A DNA stretch of 64,000 bases from Streptomyces griseus (GTDB lineage Bacteria; Actinomycetota; Actinomycetes; Streptomycetales; Streptomycetaceae): contig NZ_UAVD01000029.1 of the NCBI RefSeq assembly GCF_900460065.1, positions 606,702 to 670,701 of the forward strand, in the 5' to 3' direction. Under the pieces are notes generated by a model. The model searched no databases. It had not been told where the DNA came from and saw only the letters and a list, made by a program, of their open reading frames with translations. Below, piece by piece: positions 24,151 to 51,300 of the stretch. Each line of letters opens with the position of its first letter. Within the stretch, counting starts at the first letter, position 1. The translations under genes and the position numbers were made by a program.

Positions 24151-25295
24151 CGGCGACGGAGATCCGCCCCGCCCCGAAGCCCGGCGGGACGTCGGACGCC
24201 GCCCGCCCGGTGCGCTGGTGGTCCGGACGGGTCAGCTTCCGCCTGCACCGGCGCACGGCCCTGGTGAGCGGCTGCGCCCTGCTGCTCGCGGCGCTCCTGC
24301 TGCTGGTCAGCCTGGGCGTCGGCTCCTACCCCGTGCCGGTGCCCGACGTGGCGCGCGCCCTGTTCTACGGGACGGGCGACCGGCTGGCCGTCCACTTCGT
24401 CAACCGGGAGCGCCTGCCCCAGGCCCTGCTGGCGATCCTGGTCGGGGGTGCGCTCGGAATGAGCGGCGCGATCTTCCAGAGCGTGTCGCGCAACGCGCTC
24501 GCCAGCCCTGACGTCATCGGGTTCAACAGCGGGGCGGCGACCGGCGCCATCCTGGTCATCGTGGCGTTCGGGGGCGCCGCCGCCCCGGTGGCCGCCGGAG
24601 CGATCGTCGGCGGCCTGGTCACCGCACTGCTGGTCTCGGTCCTGGCGAGCAGGGGAGGGCTGCACGGCATCCGGCTGGTCCTCATCGGGCTCGGCGTGAC
24701 GGCGATGCTCGGCTCGGTCAACTCCTACCTGCTGACGCGGTCCTCCCTCAACGACGCCCAGAACGCGCACATCTGGCTCGTCGGGACGCTCAACGGGCGG
24801 GGCTGGAGCTCCGTGCAGATCATGGCCGTCGCCCTGGCACTCCTCCTGCCGCCGGTGCTGCTGTTCGGCAGGCGCCTGCGGATGATGGAGCTCGGCGACG
24901 ATCTCGCCACCGGTCTGGGCGTCCGGGTGAACAGCTCGCGGCTCGCCCTGACGGTGCTGGGGATCGGGCTGTGCGGCGTGGCCGTCGCGAGCGCCGGGCC
25001 CATCCCGTTCATCGCCCTGGCCGCCCCGCAGATCGCCGCCATGGTCAGTCGCAGCCCGGGTGTCAGCCTGGTCTCGGCGGGGGCGGTGGGCGCCGGACTC
25101 CTCTCGGCCGCACACCTTGCTTCCAGCCAGTTCTTCTCCGCCCTGGTGTGGGCCGACCGGCAGGTCGGATGGGTCCACGTCGTGGAGGAGTCCCAGCGCA
25201 ACAACCTGCTGCCGGTGGGCGTCACCACCGCCGTGCTGGGCGGTGCGTACCTGGGCTGGGTGCTGTTCAAGCGGCGCGGAACCGGCACCGCGTGA
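24147..25295 (+). CDS. FecCD-family iron-siderophore ABC permease, subunit 2
   Basis: 382 aa from GTG with AAGGAGG upstream, overlapping the previous stop. Family motifs: RERLPQALLAILVGGALGMSGAIFQSVSRNALASPDVIGFNSGA, and ASAGPIPFIALAAPQIAAM. Near the C-terminus, between the helix that normally reads LLxAADLxAR and the final LPVGVTTAVLGG, there is an extra hydrophilic stretch: FFSALVWADRQVGWVHV and then VEESQRNN. Most relatives I remember lack it; it would face outside, near the binding protein. No substrate-binding lipoprotein or ATPase gene follows; MbtH comes next after a 164-bp gap with an iron box. Confidence 0.9.
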   Translation: MTATEIRPAPKPGGTSDAARPVRWWSGRVSFRLHRRTALVSGCALLLAALLLLVSLGVGSYPVPVPDVARALFYGTGDRLAVHFVNRERLPQALLAILVGGALGMSGAIFQSVSRNALASPDVIGFNSGAATGAILVIVAFGGAAAPVAAGAIVGGLVTALLVSVLASRGGLHGIRLVLIGLGVTAMLGSVNSYLLTRSSLNDAQNAHIWLVGTLNGRGWSSVQIMAVALALLLPPVLLFGRRLRMMELGDDLATGLGVRVNSSRLALTVLGIGLCGVAVASAGPIPFIALAAPQIAAMVSRSPGVSLVSAGAVGAGLLSAAHLASSQFFSALVWADRQVGWVHVVEESQRNNLLPVGVTTAVLGGAYLGWVLFKRRGTGTA

Positions 25296-25425
25296 GGGGG
25301 AGCCCTGGAAGCGGAGAGGGCCGGAGCGCTGATTTCCGGCCATCAAAACCGGTGGGGAAGAAGAGAGTTGTGGGATTCGGTGCGTCAACCGCGAAAGGGA
25401 TGGGTAGGGTCGCTAGCGATCAAGT

Positions 25426-25443
25426 AAAGATAGCCTTACCTAA
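25426..25443. promoter_or_regulatory. Iron box before the MbtH-oxidase-NRPS genes
   Basis: On the reverse strand it reads TTAGGTAAGGCTATC, a weaker match to the iron-box consensus (about three differences). It lies 17 bp before the MbtH GTG start, where a bound repressor would block initiation, and is thus placed to put the biosynthetic genes under iron control. Confidence 0.65.
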
Positions 25444-25459
25444 GTAGATGGAGGATGCG

Positions 25460-25678
25460 GTGACCAATCCGTTCGAGGACGAGGACGGCACCTACCTGGT
25501 GCTCGTCAACGACGAAGGACAGCACTCCTTGTGGCCCGCGTTCGCCGAGGTGCCCGCCGGATGGACCGTGGCCCACCCGGAGGACACCCGCCAGGCCTGC
25601 CTGGACTACGTCGAGCGGAACTGGACCGATCTGCGGCCCAAGAGCCTCATAGAGAGCATGGCGGCCGATCCCACATGA
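25460..25678 (+). CDS. MbtH-like protein (NRPS adenylation-domain chaperone)
   Basis: 72 aa from GTG with GGAGG 5 nt upstream; an ATG 12 bp earlier overlaps the iron box edge and has no site. Full MbtH signature: NPFEDEDGTYLVLVNDEGQHSLWPAF, VPAGWTVAH, and RQACLDYVERNWTDLRPKSL, with the conserved Ser-Leu-Trp and Trp residues. MbtH proteins bind and activate adenylation domains. It is the first gene after the iron box and overlaps the multicopper oxidase start as ATGA. It should serve the three NRPS genes downstream. Confidence 0.95.
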   Translation: MTNPFEDEDGTYLVLVNDEGQHSLWPAFAEVPAGWTVAHPEDTRQACLDYVERNWTDLRPKSLIESMAADPT

Positions 25679-27702
25679 GAACTCCCCCCAAGCTGTCGGA
25701 CCTGGTCGCCCGCCGGGGGTTCCTCATCGGAGCCGGCGTGGCCGGCGCGGGGGCGGCGCTCGGCACCGGACTCGCCCTCCCCGGCGGATCCGGGAGCGCC
25801 GTGGCCGCGACCGCGCCACCGCGGTCCGCCCTGATGACGGCGGCCCTCGGCGCCCCGCTCGACGACCTGCCCGAGGCCGTGCGCGAGGCCGGGAAGGCCG
25901 GGCCCCGGCCCGGCCCCGCCGCCACCGAGCGCGCCGCCCGCGCGGCGAAGGCGGCGAAGGCCCTCGTGCCCTTCCTGGACCCGCTGCCCGTTCCCCGGGT
26001 GATCACCGGCCGCAAGGGGGAGTTGACCGTCACGATGCGTTCGGCCCGCGTGCGCCTCCACCGCAGTCTCCCGTACACCCGGCTGTGGACGTACGAGGGC
26101 ACGCACGTCGGGCCCACCATCGAGGCGCGGCGCGGCAGCCGGCTCCGTGTCGCCTGGGAGAACGACCTCACCGGCGACTACCCGCTGCCGGCCGTCCGGG
26201 TGCCGTTCGCCTACGACCCCGAGCTGCCCCTCATGTGGGACCGCCCGGGGCGGGAGGGGGCCGGGGTCCGCGCCGACGTCGCCGCCCTGCCCCCGTGGGC
26301 CGTGGTGCACCTGCACGGAGCCGTCACCGGCGGCGGCAACGACGGCTGGGCGGAGAACGCCGTCCTGCCGGGCGCGGCCCAACTCGCCGAATATCCCAAC
26401 GAGCAGCCCGCCGCCGCACTCTGGTACCACGACCACGCCATGCACATCACGCACCTCAACGTGATGACCGGCCTCGGCGCGGGCGCCTACCTCATCCGGG
26501 ACGAGGAGGAGCGCCGGCTGCGCCTGCCCGCCGGCGACCGGGAGGTCCCCCTCGTCTTCTTCGACCGCAATCTCGACCTCGACGACGACGGGGCGTTCAC
26601 CGGCGACCTCCTCTACAAGGGGATCGTCGTCGCCGACGACCCCTATGAGCTGGTACGTCCCTTCACCGGGCCGTTCAACCTGGTCAACGGAGTCATCTGG
26701 CCGCACCTGGAGGTGGCGGCGGGGTGGTACCGCTTCCGCGCCCTCAACGCGTCGAACAACCGCCCCTACCTCCTGAAGATCCTCGACGAGGAGGGCGGCG
26801 AACTCCCCGCCGACGCCTTCCGGCTCATCGGCACGGACAGCGGTCTGCTGCCGAGGTCCGTGCCGGTCACCGGCGGCGTCCCGCTGACCCCCGGTGAACG
26901 CGCCGACCTCCTGGTGGACTTCTCCGCACTGCGCGGCAGGCGCCTCCGGCTCGTCAACGCCCTGCCCGAACCGGGGGCGCGGCCCGACCTGATGGAATTC
27001 CGCGTCGCCTCGCGGGCCGGACACGACACGTTCGTCCCGCCGAAGCGCCTCGCGACCTCCTTCACCCCGGTGGAGCCACCGGCCGACGCCCCCGAACGCC
27101 TCGTCATCGTCACCCCCGTCTACCCCAAGGACCCCGAACTCTGGGAGATGGAGGAGACCGAGGCCCCCGAGGGAAGCCTCCCCGTCGACGGAATCGTCCA
27201 GATCCAGGACGAGCGCGGCACGGTCCGCACCTTCCGGCGGGTCTCCGCCACCTTCGAGGACCCGGTCCGGTTCACCGTCGCCCGCGGCGCCACGGAGCGC
27301 TGGCGCTTCCTCAGCCTGGAGAAGTCGGCGGGCGCCTACCCGCACCCGATGCACCTCCACTCCGTCGCGTTCCAGGGGCTGAGCCGCGAGGTGTATGACG
27401 TCAGCTCCTTCACCTTCTTCGAGCTGCCCGGCGGCGGATACGGGGCCGGCACCACCACCCCGATCCGCTGGCGCGAGAACGCCCCGCTGACCGCGGCCGA
27501 ACAGGGACCCAAGGACGTCATCTCGCTCGCGCCCGCCCAACTCATCACCGTCGGAGCCACGTTCGACGGCCCGCCCGGCCGGTTCATGCACCACTGCCAC
27601 GTCTACGAGCACGAGGACATGATGATGATGCGTCCCTTCGTCGTGCAGCCGAAAGCCGTCATGGACCTCGCCCCCCACCACGGCCACAGACCGCGCGCCT
27701 GA
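25675..27702 (+). CDS. Exported multicopper oxidase, phenoxazinone-synthase / CotA-like
   Basis: 675 aa. Tat signal: LVARRGFLIGAGVAGAGAALGTG with cleavage after AVAATA. Four copper-binding motifs are all present: HLHG, HDHAMHITHLNVMTGL, HPMHLHSVAF, and HHCHVYEHEDMMMMRPF (T1 axial Met and the His-Cys-His). This matches the three-cupredoxin laccases; the length and the late HHCHVYEHED are closest in my memory to Streptomyces phenoxazinone synthase and bacterial CotA/bilirubin-oxidase types. It oxidises phenols, aminophenols, catechols or metal ions with O2. Its start overlaps MbtH (ATGA), so it is made together with the NRPS helper. Likely roles are oxidising the peptide product's aryl groups or defending against copper and catechols. 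Confidence 0.9.
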   Translation: MRTPPKLSDLVARRGFLIGAGVAGAGAALGTGLALPGGSGSAVAATAPPRSALMTAALGAPLDDLPEAVREAGKAGPRPGPAATERAARAAKAAKALVPFLDPLPVPRVITGRKGELTVTMRSARVRLHRSLPYTRLWTYEGTHVGPTIEARRGSRLRVAWENDLTGDYPLPAVRVPFAYDPELPLMWDRPGREGAGVRADVAALPPWAVVHLHGAVTGGGNDGWAENAVLPGAAQLAEYPNEQPAAALWYHDHAMHITHLNVMTGLGAGAYLIRDEEERRLRLPAGDREVPLVFFDRNLDLDDDGAFTGDLLYKGIVVADDPYELVRPFTGPFNLVNGVIWPHLEVAAGWYRFRALNASNNRPYLLKILDEEGGELPADAFRLIGTDSGLLPRSVPVTGGVPLTPGERADLLVDFSALRGRRLRLVNALPEPGARPDLMEFRVASRAGHDTFVPPKRLATSFTPVEPPADAPERLVIVTPVYPKDPELWEMEETEAPEGSLPVDGIVQIQDERGTVRTFRRVSATFEDPVRFTVARGATERWRFLSLEKSAGAYPHPMHLHSVAFQGLSREVYDVSSFTFFELPGGGYGAGTTTPIRWRENAPLTAAEQGPKDVISLAPAQLITVGATFDGPPGRFMHHCHVYEHEDMMMMRPFVVQPKAVMDLAPHHGHRPRA

Positions 27703-27723
27703 CCCACGCCCGCGGGGACGACC

Positions 27724-27764
27724 GCACCGGGACACCGGCCCGCACCACCGGCCGGTCCCGGTGC
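27724..27764 (+). terminator. Imperfect hairpin between oxidase and NRPS genes
   Basis: GCACCGGGACACCGGCC (27724-27740) pairs with GGCCGGTCCCGGTGC (27750-27764) with a 2-nt bulge and a 9-nt loop. It starts 22 bp after the oxidase stop. It could be a partial terminator or attenuator that lowers NRPS expression, or mark the end of the first unit before an NRPS promoter in the remaining 166 bp. Confidence 0.5.
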
Positions 27765-27930
27765 GCCCCCGCGCCCGTGCGGGCCCGCCCGAGGCCTGCC
27801 CCGCACCCACCACCAACGCCACCACCGTCGCGCCGACGGTCTCGTCCGCGTGCCCTGCGGCACGCCCAGCCCACGAACCTGTCCACCCCGCCGGGAGATC
27901 CGGCCGGGGTTTTCTGCCGGGAGAATGCGC

Positions 27931-45347
<17,417 letters not shown>

Positions 45348-45351
<4 letters not shown>

Positions 45352-48300
45352 GCGCGGACCACGGCCTGGAAGACATCCTTCCCCTGGCGCCCCTTCAGGA
45401 AGGCCTGCTCTTTCACGCGGACCTCTCCCACGCCCCGGGAGGCCCCGGCGCGACCGGTGGACTCGACGTCTACACCATGCGTCTGGTCTTCCGCCTCGAC
45501 GGCGACCTCGACACCACCGCCCTGCGCCGCGCGGCGGACACCGTGCTGGACCGCCACCCCCACCTGCGGGCGGCCTTCCTCCAAGAGGGCCTCGACCGGC
45601 CCGTCCAGGCGATCCCCCGGACGGCCGAGGTGCCCTGGCGCGCGATCGATCTGCGGGACGCCCACCCCGACCGGCAACGGGCCGAGGAACAGCGGATCCT
45701 GGACGAGGAACGCGCTCACCGCTTCGATCTGACCCGGCCCCCGCTGCTGCGGCTCACCCTGCTGCGACACGGCGACCAGGACCACACCCTCGTGCTGACG
45801 GCCCATCACATCCTGCTGGACGGCTGGTCGGTACCCCTGCTGGGCAAGGAACTGTTCACCGCCTACGCCCAGCACGCCAAGGCCCCCGCCGCTCCCGCCC
45901 TGCCCGCGGTCCGCCCCTACCGGGACTTCCTGGCCTGGCTGGCGGCCCAGGACCGCCCGGCCGCCGAGAGCGCCTGGCGCGAGGCGCTCGCCCCGCTGGC
46001 CGCCCCCACCCTCCTCGCACCGGCCACCGCCGGCGCGGCCGTGCCCGAGCCGCCCGTCCAGCTCGATCTGCGGCTCTCCGCCGCGACCGGCGAAGCGCTC
46101 GGGGCGTTCGCGGCGGCCCGGCAACTGACCACGGCCACCGCCCACCAGGCGGCCTGGGGGATCACCCTGGCCCGGCTGACCGGTCGCGCGGACGTGGCGT
46201 TCGGCACCACCGTCTCCGGCCGTCCCGCCGACCTCGACGGCGCCGAGTCCATGATCGGGCTGTTCATCAACACCCTCCCGGTCGTCGTGCACGCACCCGC
46301 GCGCGCCCCGCTCGCCGACGTCGCCGCAGCCCTCCAGGCCGACCGCGCGAAGCTCCTCGGCCACGAACACCTCGGACTCCCGGACCTTCAGCGACTGGCC
46401 GGGACCGGGGAGCTGTTCGACACCCTGCTGGTGGTGGAGAACTTCGGCGTCGACACCCGGGGGCTCGCCGACGCCCAGGCGGCGGGCGGTCTCACCGTGC
46501 GGTCCGTCCGAGGTGAGGACGCCACGCACTACCCCGTCACCGTCGTCGTCCACCCGGGTCCCGAGACCCGGATCGCCCTGCGCTACCGGCCCGACCTCGT
46601 CACCGCCGACCGCGCCCGGGCCCTCGGCACCGCCTACGTCCGGATCCTGGAGGCCCTGGCCGCCACCCCCACCGCCCCGGTGGGCGCCGTCGGTCTCCTC
46701 ACGGCCCAGGACCGCCGCCGCGTCCTCGACGACGGAGAGGCCGCCCTCGCCCCCGGGACCGAGGAGCGAACCGGGACCCTCCCCGACCGGTTCGCGCGGG
46801 CCGTCGCCCTGGAGCCCGACGCCACCGCCGTGACCGATGGCGACCGGGCGCTGAGCTACCGCGAACTCGACGCCCTGTCGGACCGGGTGGCCCACCTGCT
46901 GAGCGCCCACGGCGCGGGCCCCGGCACCTGCGTGGCCCTCTCGCTCGAACCCTCCGCCGAGCAGATCGGCGCGATCCTCGGCGTCCTGAAGACCGGTGCG
47001 GCCTACCTGCCGCTGCCCGCCGACGCCCCCGCCGACCGCATCCGCCCCCAACTCGCCTCCGCGCGACCGGCGACCGGCCTCACCGCCTCCGCGCGCCGGC
47101 GGGACGGCCTGCCCGCCACCGACGGGTCCGCGGACCGCCCCGGCGCGGGATGGCTGACGCTCGACGACCTCCCGCCGGCGGACCCGGGGGTCACCCCGTA
47201 CACCGTGCCGGGCATCTCCCCGGCCGACGCCGCCTACGTCATCCACACCTCCGGCTCGACCGGACGCCCCAAGGGCGTGGTCGTCGAACACCGCAACGTA
47301 CTGCGGTTGCTGGACGCCACCGACGACGACTTCGGGTTCGGCCGGGACGACGTCTGGACGCTCTTCCACAGCTACGCCTTCGACTTCTCCGTCTGGGAGA
47401 TCTTCGGGGCCCTGCTGTACGGCGGACGCCTCGTCGTCGTGGACCACGCCACGACCCGCGCGCCCGAGGAGTTCGCCGCCCTCCTGCGCCGCGAACACGT
47501 CACCGTGCTCAACCAGACCCCGTCCGCCTTCCACCAGCTCGCCGACGTCCTGCTCGGCCGGGAGGCCGGCAACGGAGGCGAACTCGCCCTGCGCACAGTG
47601 GTGTTCGGCGGCGAGGCGCTCGACCCCGGACGGCTCGCGGGCTGGTTCGAGCGGTACGGCGACGACGGCCCCGAGCTGGTCAACATGTACGGGATCACCG
47701 AGACCACCGTGCACGTCACCCACCGCACGCTGGAGGCCGCCGACACGGACGCGACGGCGGTCCCCACGAGCCCCGTCGGGCGTCCCCTCGACGACCTCGG
47801 CGTCCGGCTCCTCGACGCCGCCCTGCACCCCGTCGCCCCCGGGGCGACGGGGGAGCTGTACGTCGCCGGGCCCGGCCTGGCCCGGGGCTACCTCGGCCGG
47901 CACGCCCTCACCGCCACCCGCTTCGTCGCCGACCCCTACGGGCCGCCCGGCACCCGGATGTACCGCACCGGGGACCTCGCCCGCTGGACCGCCGACGGCG
48001 AACTCGACCACCTCGGGCGCGCCGACGAACAGGTGCAGATCCGCGGCTTCCGGGTGGAGCCCGGCGAGGCGCGCGCCGCGCTCGCCGCACTCGACGAGGT
48101 CGCCGACGCCGTCGTCCTCGCCCGCCCCGCCCCCGGCGGCGGCACCCGGCTCCTCGCCTACGCCACCCCCGCCGCCGGCCCGCTCGCCCCGGAACGGCTC
48201 CGCCGGGCCCTGCGCGAGCGGCTCCCCGACTACCTCGTCCCGGCCGCCGTCATCCCCGTGGACCACTGGCCGCTGACCGTCAACGGCAAGCTCGACCGCA

Positions 48301-51300
48301 ACGCCCTGCCCGAACCCGAGGCCGCAGCAGCCACCCCCGGCGGGCGCGCCCCGGCCACCCCGCAGGAGGAGATCGTCGCCCACCTCTTCGCGGACATCCT
48401 GGAACGCGAACGGGTCGCGGCCGACGACGACTTCTTCGCCCTCGGCGGCCACTCCCTCCTCGCGACCCGCCTCGCCTCCCGGATCCGGGCGGCCCTCGAC
48501 GTGTCCCTGTCGGTACGCGACGTCTTCGAGGCCGCGACCGTCGCCGCCCTCGCCCGCCGCGTCCAGCACGCCGGACGGGCCCCCGAACCGCTGCGGCCCC
48601 GGCCGCGCCCCGCCGACCTGCCGCTCTCCCCGGCACAGACCCGGCTCTGGTTCCTCCAGCAGCTCCACGGCGTCGGGGCCGACTACAACATCCCCTTCGC
48701 CGCCCGGCTGACCGGCCCCCTCGACCTTCCCGCGCTGCGGGCCGCCGTGACCGACGTGATGACCCGCCACGAGTCGCTGCGCACCGTGTTCCCCGCCACC
48801 GACGGCCGCCCGCGCCAGCACGTCGTCGAGGAGTCCGACCTCCCCGCCCCGCTCACGGTCACCGACGCCACCGGCGCCGACGGGGAGCTCCGGCGGTACA
48901 TCGAGGAGACGGCCGCCACACCCTTCGACGTCGAACGGGACGTGCCGTTGCGCGCGGGCCTGCTGCGGCTCGCCCCCGACCAGCACCTCATCGTGCTGGT
49001 CGTCCACCACATCGCCGCCGACCAGTGGTCGGCCCGACCGCTCCTCACCGACCTCGCCACCGCCTACGCCGCCCGCACCGGGGGCGCCGCCCCCGCGTGG
49101 CCGCCGCTGCCCGTCCAGTACGCAGACTTCACCCTGTGGCAGCGCGAGGCCCTCGGCTGGGACGACGACGCGCCCGCCGCGGACGGCCCGGCCGCCGCCC
49201 AGCTCGACCACTGGCGGACCACGCTGTCCGACCTGCCCGCCGAACTGCCCCTGCCCACCGACCGGCCGCGTCCGCCGGTCCCCAGCCATCGCGGCGGCTT
49301 CGTCCGCTTCACCGTGCCGCCCGGGGTGCACACCGCGATGCGGGCGCTCGCCCGGACCGAGTCCACCTCCCTGTTCATGGTCGCCCACGCGGCGCTCGCC
49401 GCCCTCCTCGCCCGCACCGGGTCGGGCCGGGACATCGTCATCGGCACCCCCGTCGCCGGCCGCCACGACACCGCGCTGGACGACCTCGTCGGCTTCTTCG
49501 TCAACAACCTCGTCCTGCGCACCGACCTGTCCGGCGACCCCTCCTTCCGCGACCTCCTGCGCCGGGTGCGGGAGGCCGACCTCGCCGCCTACGCCCATGC
49601 CGACATCCCGTTCGAACACCTCGTCGACGCGCTCGCCCCGCACCGCTCCCTGGCCCGCCACCCGATCTTCCAGGTGATGCTGGCGTACGAGAACCGGCGG
49701 ACGGGCGAGATCGGGCTGCCCGGGCTCACCACCACGACCGTCCCGGCGTACGGCCGCTCCGCCAAGTTCGACCTGACCTTCACCCTCGCCGAACGCGACG
49801 GGGCCGACGGCATCGAAGGCGTCCTGGAGTACGCCGAGGACCTCTTCGAGCCCGCCACCGCCCGGGCGCTCGCCGACCGTCTGGTCCGCCTCCTGACCGA
49901 GGCCGTCACCGCCCCGGCGACCTTGCTGCACCGGCTGGAGGTCCTCGGCCCCGCCGAACGCGCGGAACTCCTCGGCCGCCCCGACGGCCTGGGCGCCCCG
50001 CACGGCGACTCCTCCACCACCCTGCCCGGCCTCTTCGACGCGGTCGCCGCCGCCCACCCCGACGCCCCCGCCGTCGCCGGACCGGACCTCGCCACGGGAG
50101 ACCGGACCGAACTGGACTACCGGGGGCTCGACACCGCCGCGAACGCCCTGGCCCACGACCTCATCGCCCACGGGGTACGGCCGCAGGACCGGGTGGCGGT
50201 CATGCTGCCCCGCACCGTGGAAGCCGTCGTCGCCCTCCTCGCCGTCGCCAAGACCGGTGCCGTCTACCTCCCCGTCGACCCGGACTACCCGGCGGAGCGG
50301 ATCGCGCACATGCTCACCGACGCCGCCCCCACGCTCGTCCTCACCACCCCCGGAACACCCGCCTCCGACGGTGTACCCCGGCTGGAGACCGACGGGGCCC
50401 TGCGCACCCGGTCCGCCGACGACCCGGGGCTCTGGCGCACCCAACGGCCCGACGCGGCGGCGTACATCATCTACACCTCCGGCTCCACCGGCCGGCCCAA
50501 GGGCGTGGCCGTCACCCACACCGGGCTGCCCGCCCTCGCCCGGACCCTCGCCGACGCCTTCGGGGCCGGACAGGGCGACCGGGTCCTCCAGTTCGCCTCG
50601 CTGAGCTTCGACACCTCGGTCTGGGAAATCGTCATGGCGCTGTTCTCCGGAGCCGCGCTGGAGATCGTGCCCGCCGACCGGCGCCTGGGCGAACCGCTCG
50701 CGGCCTTCCTCGCCGAGCACCGCGTCACCCACCTCACCGTCCCGCCCGCCGTCCTCGCCGCACTCCCCGAGGACGCCGTCGCCCCCGGCACCACGCTCAT
50801 CGTCGCCGGGGAGGCCTGCACCCCCGCCCTCGTCCGCGCCTGGGCCGGGCGCACCCGCATGTTCAACTCCTACGGCCCCACCGAGACCACCGTCGACGCC
50901 ACCCTCTGGCGCTGCGACCCCGACCGCCTGCGCGCCGACGACAACAGCCCGGTCCCCGTCGGCGCGGCCGTCGCGGAGACCGCCGCCCTCGTCCTGGACG
51001 CGGCGCTGCGGCCGGTACCGCCCGGCACCCCCGGTGAGCTGTACGTCGCCGGGTCCGGGCTCGCCCGCGGCTACCTGGGCCGCCCCGGCCTCACCGCGAC
51101 CCGCTTCGTCGCCGACCCGTACGGCGCGCCCGGCACCCGGATGTACCGCACCGGCGACCTGGCCCGCCGCCGCTTCGACGGAGAGCTGGAGTACCTGGGC
51201 CGGGCCGACCACCAGGTGAAGCTGCGCGGCTTCCGCATCGAACTGGGCGAGATCGAGTCCGCCCTGACCGCGCTCCCCGGCGTACGCCAGGCCGCCGCCG

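Noticed and set aside
25675..27702. The oxidase as a sign of an actinomycin-type cluster
   Set aside because: Actinomycin lines have 1+2+3 modules with Pro, N-methyl-Gly and N-methyl-Val and a hydroxyanthranilate supply; here there are ten modules with Gly-Gly-Thr-Ser order and no methylation domains.
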